Shown in pieces: positions 7,002 through 15,300 of a DNA stretch of 23,271 bases. The DNA is taken from assembly GCA_041499515.1 (NCBI GenBank), contig JBGQKM010000059.1:1-23271 (forward strand), read 5' to 3'. This stretch comes from PALSA-1355 sp041499515. GTDB taxonomy: Bacteria; Planctomycetota; Planctomycetia; Pirellulales; PALSA-1355. The notes beneath the pieces are model-generated. The model did no database searches and had not been told where the DNA came from. It saw only the letters and a list, made by a program, of their open reading frames with translations. How positions within the stretch are numbered: position 1 is the first letter of the stretch; each line of letters opens with the position of its first letter. The translations under genes and the position numbers were made by a program.

Positions 7002-9833
7002 ATGGTGACCCGAGAATCGAAGATTTTGGACACTGCCTTGTCGGACGTAAATAACCCCAATCAGGTCGATGATTCAAGATGCGCCCCCCGAAGAACGGCG
7101 TTAGCGCGTCCATGGTGGTGTTTGCGCATGGATCGTGAACGCGCTTGTGACGACTGCATGCTGGCGGCCGGCCAGAAGGCGTCGAATTATGCGTCGCGCT
7201 TATTGGAAATTGCGCGAGTTCAACGCGCCTGCTCGCCACTAACAACAGCCGCGCTGGCGCTGGCCCGCCGCTCTCAACCTGACGGGCGATTGCTGGCGGT
7301 GCTCGACACCCATCGAGCGCGAACCCCGAACGGTTCGGTTTGGGCCGTCACGCTTTTGCTTTCGACCATCCTCGCTGTGATTTCGTTGGGCGTCGTGCGC
7401 CCCGCGCTACGGGCCAAGGCCACGCCCGCGGCCTCAGCCGACGCATTGACGGTTGCGTCCCGCGCGATTGTTGCAGCGGCCGATCGGCCGACGTCGGCTT
7501 GGAAATGGAGCGGCAAGGGAGCACTGCGGATCGTGGTCCGCATCAATCCGCAGACCGACTCGCGCGCGGGCGATGAGCGACCGGCCGACGTGGCGCTGAA
7601 TTTCGAGAAACTGCTGCAAAGCGTGGCCCCCGGCCGCATTCCCGACCTGGCCGGCGTGCAGGTCATAAGGCACGATCCGCAGACAGGCGAGCCGCTGGCC
7701 GAGACGCGCAATGCGTTCGGCCAAGGCGAATTCGATCTTCCCTGTCGTTGGTACGACGCGGCGATTCCCTACGAGTTTCCGGAAGTTGAGACTAACGTCA
7801 GCAGCACTGACGGCGAGCTGCGCTATATCACCCGCACGCGGCTGGGTTATTTCTTTGACTGTCTCGGCGATTGGAAGGCGGGGCGGCTGGCATTCATGCA
7901 CCGCGAGGGCCAGCGGCCGGTCTGGTACGCAATTTATTTCGATCTGCTGCCGAAGGGCGACGAGCCGCGCGACAGCCCGCCGCGAGGATTCCTCGGCGAC
8001 GGTTTGCAGCGCTGCGAGCCGCACGGAAGTTCGTCGACGGGGCTGATTCATTCGCGAGTGACGATGGCCGACTTGAACGACGACGGTCTGTTCGACCTGG
8101 TGGTCGGTTGCAGCCGTGGCGGGGTCGTGTGGTATCCGAATCGCGGGCGGCTCGGCCAGCCAGATTTTCCATATGCCCAGCTCGTCTTTAGCGATGGCAA
8201 GCCTCTGGACGTCGGCTGGGGCTCGGCTCCGCATGCCGTCGACTGGGACGGCGACTCGTTGGTCGATTTGCTGGTCGGCGCCGAGCGGAACCGCTTACTG
8301 TGGTTTCGAAATTGCGGCTCCAAGAGGCGGCCACACTTCAAGGACGCTGGCCTGGTGAAAACTGACGACGGCCAGCCAGTGGTTTTGCCGGTCGAGCCAG
8401 TGCCCGAGGGCCCCGACATCTACAAGCTCGACTACTATCCGATGGTGGAAACGGTCGACTGGGACCACGACGGTGACCTGGACCTGTTGGCCGGAGGGTT
8501 TGTCACGGGGCGGATCTATCTTTACGAAAACGTTGCGGGTGCCGGGCGCGAGCCCAAGTTGCGGTACGCCGGTCCGCTTGAGTCCGACGGCAAGCCGCTC
8601 GACGTGCAATGGGCGGCCGCACCCACGGTGGCCGATCTCGACGGCGACGGCGATTGGGATTTGATTAGTGGCTGCATGCCGATGACGGCCGGCGGCGGCG
8701 ACTCGGCTTCGAGCAAACACTTCTTGCATTACTTCCGCAACGACGGCAGCCCGCGAGCGGCCCGGCTGCACGAAATTCCATTTCCAAGTCGTGGACAGTT
8801 TCCATATTCGGCGCTGGCGTCGCCACGGCTGATCGACTGGAGCGATGACGGTCTGTTGGATTTGGTCGTCAGCGCCGGACCGCAAATCTATTTATACCGC
8901 AACATCGGCACGAAGAGCGAACCTCGTTTCGAAGCCCATGCCAATGCGCTGCCCAGCCGTTGGGGCTCGGTGCCGTTGGGGCTGTCGCAAATGCTCGATT
9001 GGAACGGCGACGGACTACTCGACGGGGCCAACGGGCCGAGTATCTATCTGAATACCGGCCGCGGCAGCCCCGGCGTGTTTGCCTCACCCGTTTCGTTGTT
9101 GAAGCCGGGCCAGACGATCAGCCATCCGTCGGGCGTGGGCGACGACTGGCAGTTCCAGCGGCTCTTCGACCTGGACGCGGATGGCCGGATCGACTTGATG
9201 GACGCCGACCATGCCGGCACCATCTGGTGGCACCGCAATCGTGAATCGAACAAGAACCCCGATTTCGACACCCCGGGTGTGCGGCTGATGCAAACCGACG
9301 GCCGGCCGGTACAAGTGGGCTTGGGCCTGGAAGGGTTCGACAAGCTGCAGGGCGCCCGCGCGACGTACACGGTCGGCGATTTTGACGGTGACACGCGTCC
9401 CGATTTGGTCGTGGTCGACACGCTGGGCATTGTCCGCTACTTTCGCCAGGCAAAGGGCGATCCGATTCCGGTGTTCGATCCGCCTTTGGAATTGGGGCGG
9501 CTGCCGATCCGCGGGGTGCCGTATGCCGCCGACTGGGACGGCGACGGACGGCCGGATGTCGTGGCCGGCTCCGATGCCGAGCACGTCGTCGTATTCATCA
9601 ATCGCTCCGCGACCGACAAGAAATCGCCCTTCGCCCCCGGCACTCGGATTCCGCTACCGCAGGCGCCCTATGGCGCCGGAGCGCCAATCGTGGCGGCAGA
9701 TTACAACGGCGACGGCGACACCGACTTGATCGTGCACACCGCGTACGGCTACACGTGTTTCTACGAGCGTTCGTTCATCCGTTGGGGCTATGCCAAAGCC
9801 GAAGTCGTGGAATTACAGCAGCGGCCGCGCTGA
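7002..9833 (+). CDS. Truncated M56 (BlaR1-like) peptidase fused to FG-GAP/VCBS repeats
   Basis: The frame is open from a GTG at 6948, inside the IS fragment. ATG 7002 has GGAG at 6987-6990, while recognisable homology begins only near ATG 7128. From that ATG the protein reads MDRERACDDCMLAAG, then YASRLLEIARVQRA and RRSQPDGRLLAVLD. This is the conserved tail of BlaR1/M56 zinc metallopeptidase domains after the active site. The HExxH part and the N-terminal membrane helices are absent. A transmembrane segment follows (SVWAVTLLLSTILAVISLGVV), then a periplasmic region and about ten calcium-binding DxDxDG-type motifs, among them DLNDDGLFDL, DWDGDSLVDL, DLDGDGDWDL, DLDADGRIDL and DYNGDGDTDL. These form a probable beta-propeller. 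Intact relatives would sense or bind an external ligand and signal through the M56 protease. Here proteolysis should be lost. Whether the remaining propeller is still expressed is unknown. Confidence 0.75.
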   Translation: MVTRESKILDTALSDVNNPNQVDDSRCAPRRTALARPWWCLRMDRERACDDCMLAAGQKASNYASRLLEIARVQRACSPLTTAALALARRSQPDGRLLAVLDTHRARTPNGSVWAVTLLLSTILAVISLGVVRPALRAKATPAASADALTVASRAIVAAADRPTSAWKWSGKGALRIVVRINPQTDSRAGDERPADVALNFEKLLQSVAPGRIPDLAGVQVIRHDPQTGEPLAETRNAFGQGEFDLPCRWYDAAIPYEFPEVETNVSSTDGELRYITRTRLGYFFDCLGDWKAGRLAFMHREGQRPVWYAIYFDLLPKGDEPRDSPPRGFLGDGLQRCEPHGSSSTGLIHSRVTMADLNDDGLFDLVVGCSRGGVVWYPNRGRLGQPDFPYAQLVFSDGKPLDVGWGSAPHAVDWDGDSLVDLLVGAERNRLLWFRNCGSKRRPHFKDAGLVKTDDGQPVVLPVEPVPEGPDIYKLDYYPMVETVDWDHDGDLDLLAGGFVTGRIYLYENVAGAGREPKLRYAGPLESDGKPLDVQWAAAPTVADLDGDGDWDLISGCMPMTAGGGDSASSKHFLHYFRNDGSPRAARLHEIPFPSRGQFPYSALASPRLIDWSDDGLLDLVVSAGPQIYLYRNIGTKSEPRFEAHANALPSRWGSVPLGLSQMLDWNGDGLLDGANGPSIYLNTGRGSPGVFASPVSLLKPGQTISHPSGVGDDWQFQRLFDLDADGRIDLMDADHAGTIWWHRNRESNKNPDFDTPGVRLMQTDGRPVQVGLGLEGFDKLQGARATYTVGDFDGDTRPDLVVVDTLGIVRYFRQAKGDPIPVFDPPLELGRLPIRGVPYAADWDGDGRPDVVAGSDAEHVVVFINRSATDKKSPFAPGTRIPLPQAPYGAGAPIVAADYNGDGDTDLIVHTAYGYTCFYERSFIRWGYAKAEVVELQQRPR

Positions 9834-10442
9834 CTTGTGTGCGCCGGGCGCTTGCCAATTCATTGCACGGACGTGGTGGCGGCGGTGTCTTGCCACACTA
9901 GTGACAGATTACCTCCTCAGCTGTAGCGTCGAAGAGAGCAGGCCCTTGCGCAGGCCCCAAACGCCGGGGCAGCCGTGTTCGGTCTGTCAGCCCGTATCGG
10001 TTAAACGCAATTGGCATCCGCTGACGGGGTCGACGACGCAATTCAAAATCGAAACGGACGGGCAGAATCGCATGGGGTTGGCCGAAGTTTGCCGGCGGTT
10101 TGCGGATAGTCTCTTGCTCCCGGCTCACGTTACTCATGACGAAGCGGCGGAAATCGCGATCGACTTGTTTAAGCGCACCGTGGCCGGCGAGCTTGAGCGA
10201 CCCATATTGAGGAAGTGCCGCCGGATGAAGTGCTGAATCGCATGGAAACCGGGTGCGCCAAAATGGCGGGCCAGCTTTCATAGCCCGCTGGCCAACGCGG
10301 CCCTGAGTTGGGTGCCGAGCGTGACGGGCAACTCAACCCGTTCGACCGGTAGGGCGACGGCGTCCGCCAGCACGGCCGCTTTTGGGTTCGCCCGGCCAGC
10401 CTTTTTTTAAGGCTATTGCAATCCCTGGCGGCGCAGGGGCTA
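9834..10442. other. Mostly non-coding stretch with two stem-loops
   Basis: Besides the weak ORF at 9901-10236, no gene is supported. GGCCAGC at 10269-10275 pairs with GCTGGCC at 10287-10293. CCCTG at 10423-10427 pairs with CAGGG at 10434-10438, just past the stop of the minus-strand small gene, and AGCCTT at 10398-10403 pairs with AAGGCT at 10409-10414. The last two could help end that transcript, but neither has the T-tract of a standard terminator on the minus strand. Confidence 0.4.
9901..10236 (+). CDS. Weak hypothetical ORF
   Basis: GTG 9901 opens a 111-codon frame ending with TGA at 10234-10236. The second half (GLAEVCRRFADSLLL, HVTHDEAAEIAIDLFKRTV) looks like amphipathic helices of a real protein, while the first half is Cys/Pro/Arg-rich and less convincing. 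A CSVC pair occurs near residue 27. No family is recognised and no good ribosome binding site is seen. An antisense frame over the same bases is less protein-like. It could be a gene relic. Confidence 0.25.
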   Translation: MTDYLLSCSVEESRPLRRPQTPGQPCSVCQPVSVKRNWHPLTGSTTQFKIETDGQNRMGLAEVCRRFADSLLLPAHVTHDEAAEIAIDLFKRTVAGELERPILRKCRRMKC

Positions 10443-10640
10443 TTAGTGGTGCGAGAAGAGGTGCTTCTTGACCTGCGTTTTCTTCTCCGCCTTGCGCGCT
10501 TTGTGGAACGCCTGCCGTTGGCGTGCCGCGGAGCTTTTTTCGTGTTTTAAAATGCCCGCCGTCGCCGCAGGCGTCAGGCTCAGGCCAGACATCGTCATGG
10601 CAAGGGCCAAGACTCCAACGCGTTTTGCCAGTTCTTTCAT
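10443..10640 (-). CDS. Small lysine-rich secreted protein
   Basis: A 65-residue protein with an apparent Sec signal peptide: MKELAKRVGVLALAMTMSG, then a hydrophobic core and a likely cleavage after ATA near residue 28. The mature part of about 37 residues is strongly basic (HKARKAEKKTQVKKHLFSHH). The ATG at 10640 is preceded by GGGAG with a seven-base spacer, which supports real translation. No family is recognised. A short cationic exported peptide could bind nucleic acid, lipopolysaccharide or a partner protein, but nothing in the sequence decides this. It is separated by about 220 bases from the outer-membrane protein gene upstream and may have its own promoter. Confidence 0.65.
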   Translation of the reverse strand: MKELAKRVGVLALAMTMSGLSLTPAATAGILKHEKSSAARQRQAFHKARKAEKKTQVKKHLFSHH

Positions 10641-10859
10641 GACACTGCTCCCGTGAGGCGAGGACGAATCTGCTCAACATCATACCGCTAGCGGCGGAGG
10701 ATTCCATCCTCCCCGGTCGGCCGATGACTCAACAATCGACTTGCGCGCCGCATCGTGTGGGGCAACTTTCCTGACGAGCGTTCGCTCGATGGACTCGCCC
10801 ATTCTAAATAAACCCAACGGCCCCTGCTCCGCCCCCGAGAGCATCCCGGCCGTCAGCGG

Positions 10860-12050
10860 TTAGAACATCCGTCGGTACTCGAGGCGGAACAGATCCTGGT
10901 ACCAGGTGGGGCCGGTTAGAGCGTGACCCCAACCGACGTAGAACGAACTTTTGCCGGCCGACAAGCGCAGGCCTTGCTTCAAGTTGACGATCGTGTCGCC
11001 ACTGGCGGACTGTACGATCAATCCACCGGCCGAATCTGAAATCGTCTCTTTGCCGCCCATGACGGTCCAGCCGACGAACTCGGTGACCGACGTGACCCGC
11101 AGGCCTTGGTTCGAAGTGTAGACTTGCCGTACGTCTTGGTCATAGGTTTGAAACAGATCTAAACCGATGCCCGCTCCGTAGCGAATGACGTTGCCCGCAA
11201 AGTCGGTACCGCCGACCGGTATCCAATGCCGCAATTCACCTTGAAAGTAGGCGCGTTCCGACAACCGTTGCATGTATAGCAGGCCCGGTTCAAGGCTGAC
11301 ATGGTTCGTGCCCAGCCCCAGGGCCGCGTTGCCGGTGGGAATGTACGTCTTGAACTGGAACGTCAAGTATTGACAACGATCGGAGTAGAGCGCGTACTTG
11401 AAGCCCGCGTTCATATCGGAAAAGCCGGCGTTCGAAACAGGGGCTACTGGGTCTTGAAACGTGATATCGATGAATCGCGTTGGCAACTCGGCAAAAATCG
11501 AGAGGCGCGGAGCCATTTGCAATTCGAAATACGGCGTGACTTCCCGATAGTCGACGCGACTGTTGATGCCTTGCGTCGGGCCGGGCCCCCCGCACCTGGC
11601 GTAAAAGAACTCGGCCCGATCCGGCCGCGTGTTATTGTTGGCGTCGTCGTATCGCATCCGGAACCATGTGCCGACGATCGGGTTGTCAATATAACCGCCG
11701 GGCGCGTCATTAATCGTCAGTGTGTCCGAGCCCAGTCCGCCGAATTGCTCGGCTTGCATGTCCGCCCGCGGCTCTTCCTGACCGGGCTGCTGCTGTTGGC
11801 CGGGCTGCTGCGCAGCTTGTTCGTCGGTCATGGGAGCGTTGCCCTGGTTGGGGCGACAGGGGCACGGATTGCAGTTCCCCGGCCGGCAATAGTTTACGAA
11901 GGTCACGCCGGCGCCACTGTTAAGTCTGTCCCGTAAACTTGGAGCGGTCAGCAGTCCGGAGTCATCGGCCCGAACGTTGATGGGCAGGCCAGCCAATAAC
12001 AGTAGCGTTGCCAAGGCCGAGCAAAAGGCAGTTTTCGAGATGCGCCGCAC
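10860..12050 (-). CDS. Outer-membrane beta-barrel protein (MetA/transporter-like)
   Basis: A 396-residue exported protein. The start is the GTG at 12050, preceded by AGGGAGGAAAG (GGAGG eight bases away); longer versions of the frame upstream are not protein-like. Residues 1-28 form a Sec signal peptide ending NVRA. The mature N-terminus holds a Cys/Pro cluster, YCRPGNCNPCPCRP (Cys55, 60, 63, 65), and a Gln-rich linker (QQPGQQQQPGQEEP). The rest alternates aromatic and polar residues in beta-strand style (YFELQMAPRLSIFAELP, MNAGFKYALYSD, LTFQFKTYIPTG) and ends with Phe after YRRM, the usual signal for the BAM complex. It resembles the Phenol_MetA_deg/putative transporter beta-barrel group common in planctomycetes. 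Cargo is unknown. It follows the WD40/caspase-like gene by 299 bases, so it may belong to the same transcript or have its own promoter. Confidence 0.75.
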   Translation of the reverse strand: MRRISKTAFCSALATLLLLAGLPINVRADDSGLLTAPSLRDRLNSGAGVTFVNYCRPGNCNPCPCRPNQGNAPMTDEQAAQQPGQQQQPGQEEPRADMQAEQFGGLGSDTLTINDAPGGYIDNPIVGTWFRMRYDDANNNTRPDRAEFFYARCGGPGPTQGINSRVDYREVTPYFELQMAPRLSIFAELPTRFIDITFQDPVAPVSNAGFSDMNAGFKYALYSDRCQYLTFQFKTYIPTGNAALGLGTNHVSLEPGLLYMQRLSERAYFQGELRHWIPVGGTDFAGNVIRYGAGIGLDLFQTYDQDVRQVYTSNQGLRVTSVTEFVGWTVMGGKETISDSAGGLIVQSASGDTIVNLKQGLRLSAGKSSFYVGWGHALTGPTWYQDLFRLEYRRMF

Positions 12051-12349
12051 GATTCTTTCCTCCCTGAAATTAGGTATTCCACGGCGGCCCGATATCGGAA
12101 CCGGCTCGCAACAAGCCCTAACGCGTATAGGGCGTTCCCCCAGTCTTATCGTCGGTAAACCTTGGAGACATAAAGTGTTTGTAGGTGGGCCCGCCATAGT
12201 TTTCCCAGGCGTGTCCCAATTACCCGACAAGCCGCGGTGAGCTAGGAAAGCTTTGACGACTTCGGCGAGTTTAACGCGGCGGCTGCATCTCGATTTGTTG
12301 CTAGCGGCCGCGATCAAATGGGCATGCCGAATCAGCGATGCGGCGCTGG

Positions 12350-15300
12350 TCAACCGCCGGGCAGGGCCGGCTTGGCTAGCAGAAGATTACGCAGCGGCTC
12401 GGGAATGCGCGGTTCGTATTCGAACGTCGGGCCATACTTCTCCCGCGCGCGTTGCGAGCTGCGCGAAACCTCGGTTTCGATCTCTCCCAAGCGGTTCGCG
12501 CGTGGAACCGCGTCGTTGAACGCGACCAGAAGGCGCGCGTCGGCCGGGGGTGTTTCGCTGCTCAACCAGACATAGCGCAGAGCCGCCATTTGCGGGTCGT
12601 GCGGCCACTTCGCCGAGACCTCCTGGTCGTCGGACATTTTGGGCCCCCCCACGACCTTGCGCTGCAGATCCAAAAGGAAAATCTGGGCCCCCGGAACGCT
12701 GGCGAAGCGATCCGAAAGATCGCGGCCACTCAGGGCCGAGGAACGGTTGTCTTGGTCATATTGGCTCTGGCTGGTCAGCAAATAAAACTGACCCTGGTCA
12801 TCGACCGTCTCTTGCCCGTGGTAATAAACCACCACGACATCGTTGGCGGCGTCGGCTGATTTCAAATCGCCAACACGAAGGTGAATGCGGTCCAATTGCG
12901 CGGTTACCCGTCCACGATTGACGTAACCGCTGATCAGATAAATCCACCCCTTGGGAAACGCGGGGGACGTGATTTGATCACCCACGACGCGCTTACCCTG
13001 AATAGCGCTCAGAGCCAGGGCTTCGAGTTGCCCGGCATCCTTTTCGCCGACTCCCACGACGAACAAGTGCAACCGCTGTCGCTCGTCGGGATCGAGACAA
13101 TGAACCTTGAAAGACAACCGGCTGTCGGCGACGGTCGCCACTCCGGGCAAGCGCACCGATATCTCGTTGCCGCGCGCGCGGCTCAGTCGAATCCGTGCCT
13201 GCCAGGCCCATTCGAGATCCGCTGGACGGTTCGATTTGAGCGGCGCCGGAATCTGCAGAAATCCATTCACCCAGATATGCACCATGGACACTCGATGGAT
13301 CTGCTGGCTTGCCGCATCGGGCCAGCGCACTCGCCCGCGCAGCCAGACGTTGCCGTCCGGCACTGGTTGAGCGAACACCACGCGACCGCCCTCCTGGATT
13401 TCAGGCTTTAGCACGCTTTTCGCCTGATCCTGCGACGCGATCTGATCAATGACCACTTCGACCGGCTTGCGGACATACGTCACCGTGACGCGCGCTTCGC
13501 TTTCGCCGCCGTCGTTGACAGCCACGACCTGAATGTGGTTGTCGCGCGGGTTCAAGGTGACCGGCGCGGTCGTCTCGAGCCGGAAGCTCGCAGGCTTGCC
13601 GCCAGGCCGCGGCTCTTGGGTCTGTTGACTGACATCGATCGCGGAGACGAGATGCGTGTCGTTGCGCAGCTCCACGCGTTTGAGTCGTCCCAAGGAGCGG
13701 ACAACGAAACCGACACTGAATTGGGGCGTTTCGACGGTCCGGTCGGCCGGTGGCGTCAGGAATTCAATTTCCGCCTTGGGCGGCGCCGGACGCATCACCG
13801 TCACCTGTGCCGTTTTGGTAATCACTGACCAGCCATCGCCGTTACGGGCCAACGGACGGATTTGATTCTCTCCCTCGCGAAGCGGCACGTCGCGGGCCTT
13901 GACTTTCCATCGCGTCGTGTCCGGCCCTGCCCGTTCGACCACGGCCGCATCAGCCGGCAACTCCCGGTCGTTGATCATCAACCTGGTCAATTCGAGTTTG
14001 GCGGGAGAGTCGATCACGAAGTCCACATCCACCAACGGCGCTTCGACGACCGTTGGCGCCGTGACCGCGACGATTTGCGGCGGTCGCAGGTAGCGCACAC
14101 GAACCGCCTCGCTGGTCGCCTTCGCGCCCCAGGCGTTCGAGAGCTGAACCTCGATCCGGTTTTCGCCGTTTTCCATCGCGGCCTCGCCGGAGAATGTCTC
14201 GCCCGCGGCGTCGACCATCAAGCTGTCCGGAACCTTCCGGCCATTGAGTAACACGGCCGCCTGGAACGGGTGTTTGTCGGCAACGGGGTTGAGTCGACCA
14301 GTCAGTTTGACGTGGGGCAAATCGCGACCCTCGATCAGGTCGGTGTCGTTCTGCGGCGCCGTGAGGAACAACTCAGGCAACCGCGGACGAAATTCCACCG
14401 CAATGCTCACTTCGGTCGGCAAGCCGCCCTTCGCTTGCGCCACGCAGCGCAAGCGCTGCGGTCCGGGTTGCAGCACGACTGCTTCAGCCACTTCAATTTT
14501 GTTCGCCGCATTGGGCGCGAAGTCGCCAAAGGGACGCCCGGCGGCCTCGTCACCCAGATACCATTCGGCTCGCACCAGCGGTTTCTTGCCCACGATGTGT
14601 CCTTCGATCCGCAGCGTCGTGATGTCGACGACCAGGGGCTGCGTCTGATCGCTCGTGAGGGCTTGTCGTGTGCCGGTTTCCGGGGCAATCGCTTCGATGA
14701 GAAGTTCGGGCGGGGGCACCGCCTCGGGACTATACGAGATCCGGCGCACCAGCACGGTTTGCTCCTGGTCAACCGCGCTGTCCAGCGCATCGGCGTTGGT
14801 AGCAACGACGCTGATCGTGTTGTCTCCCGGCTGCAGTTTGAACGGCTCGTCGATGTTGAGTTGTCCAGCATGAGTAAACTGTTTTTCCGCTACTTGTTTG
14901 CCACCGGCGGTGTGCAGCAAGCTTATTTTGAGGTCACCGTCCGCCTTCTCGAGCGAACGTACTTGCGCCCGGAACGAAAGCGCGGGCTCGGTGACGACCG
15001 ACGATTCGGCCGCTGGAAAGACTTGTTCGAATACCGGAGCGGGCGGTTGATAAACCAGCGCAACTTCCTCGGCGAAAATCTGCGGGTCGGACTCTTGGGT
15101 CGTGACGGCCAATTGGACCTTGAAGCCGCGACGTTCTCGCGGCAGGTCGGACAGAGTCGCAGCCCATGCTTGTGGCGAGATCGGTTCGAACGCTCGCGCT
15201 TCCGCGCCGGCCGTGCGCCACGTGACCGAGCTGACCTGATCCGGAGCGAGGCCTCGGATCTCAAGATTCAATTCGGCTTGTCGACCGGCGAATCGCAGCG

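Noticed and set aside
8060..9740. Recurrent GACGGCGAC-type words as a DNA repeat
   Set aside because: They are codons of the FG-GAP calcium-binding motifs and are not otherwise repeated at DNA level.
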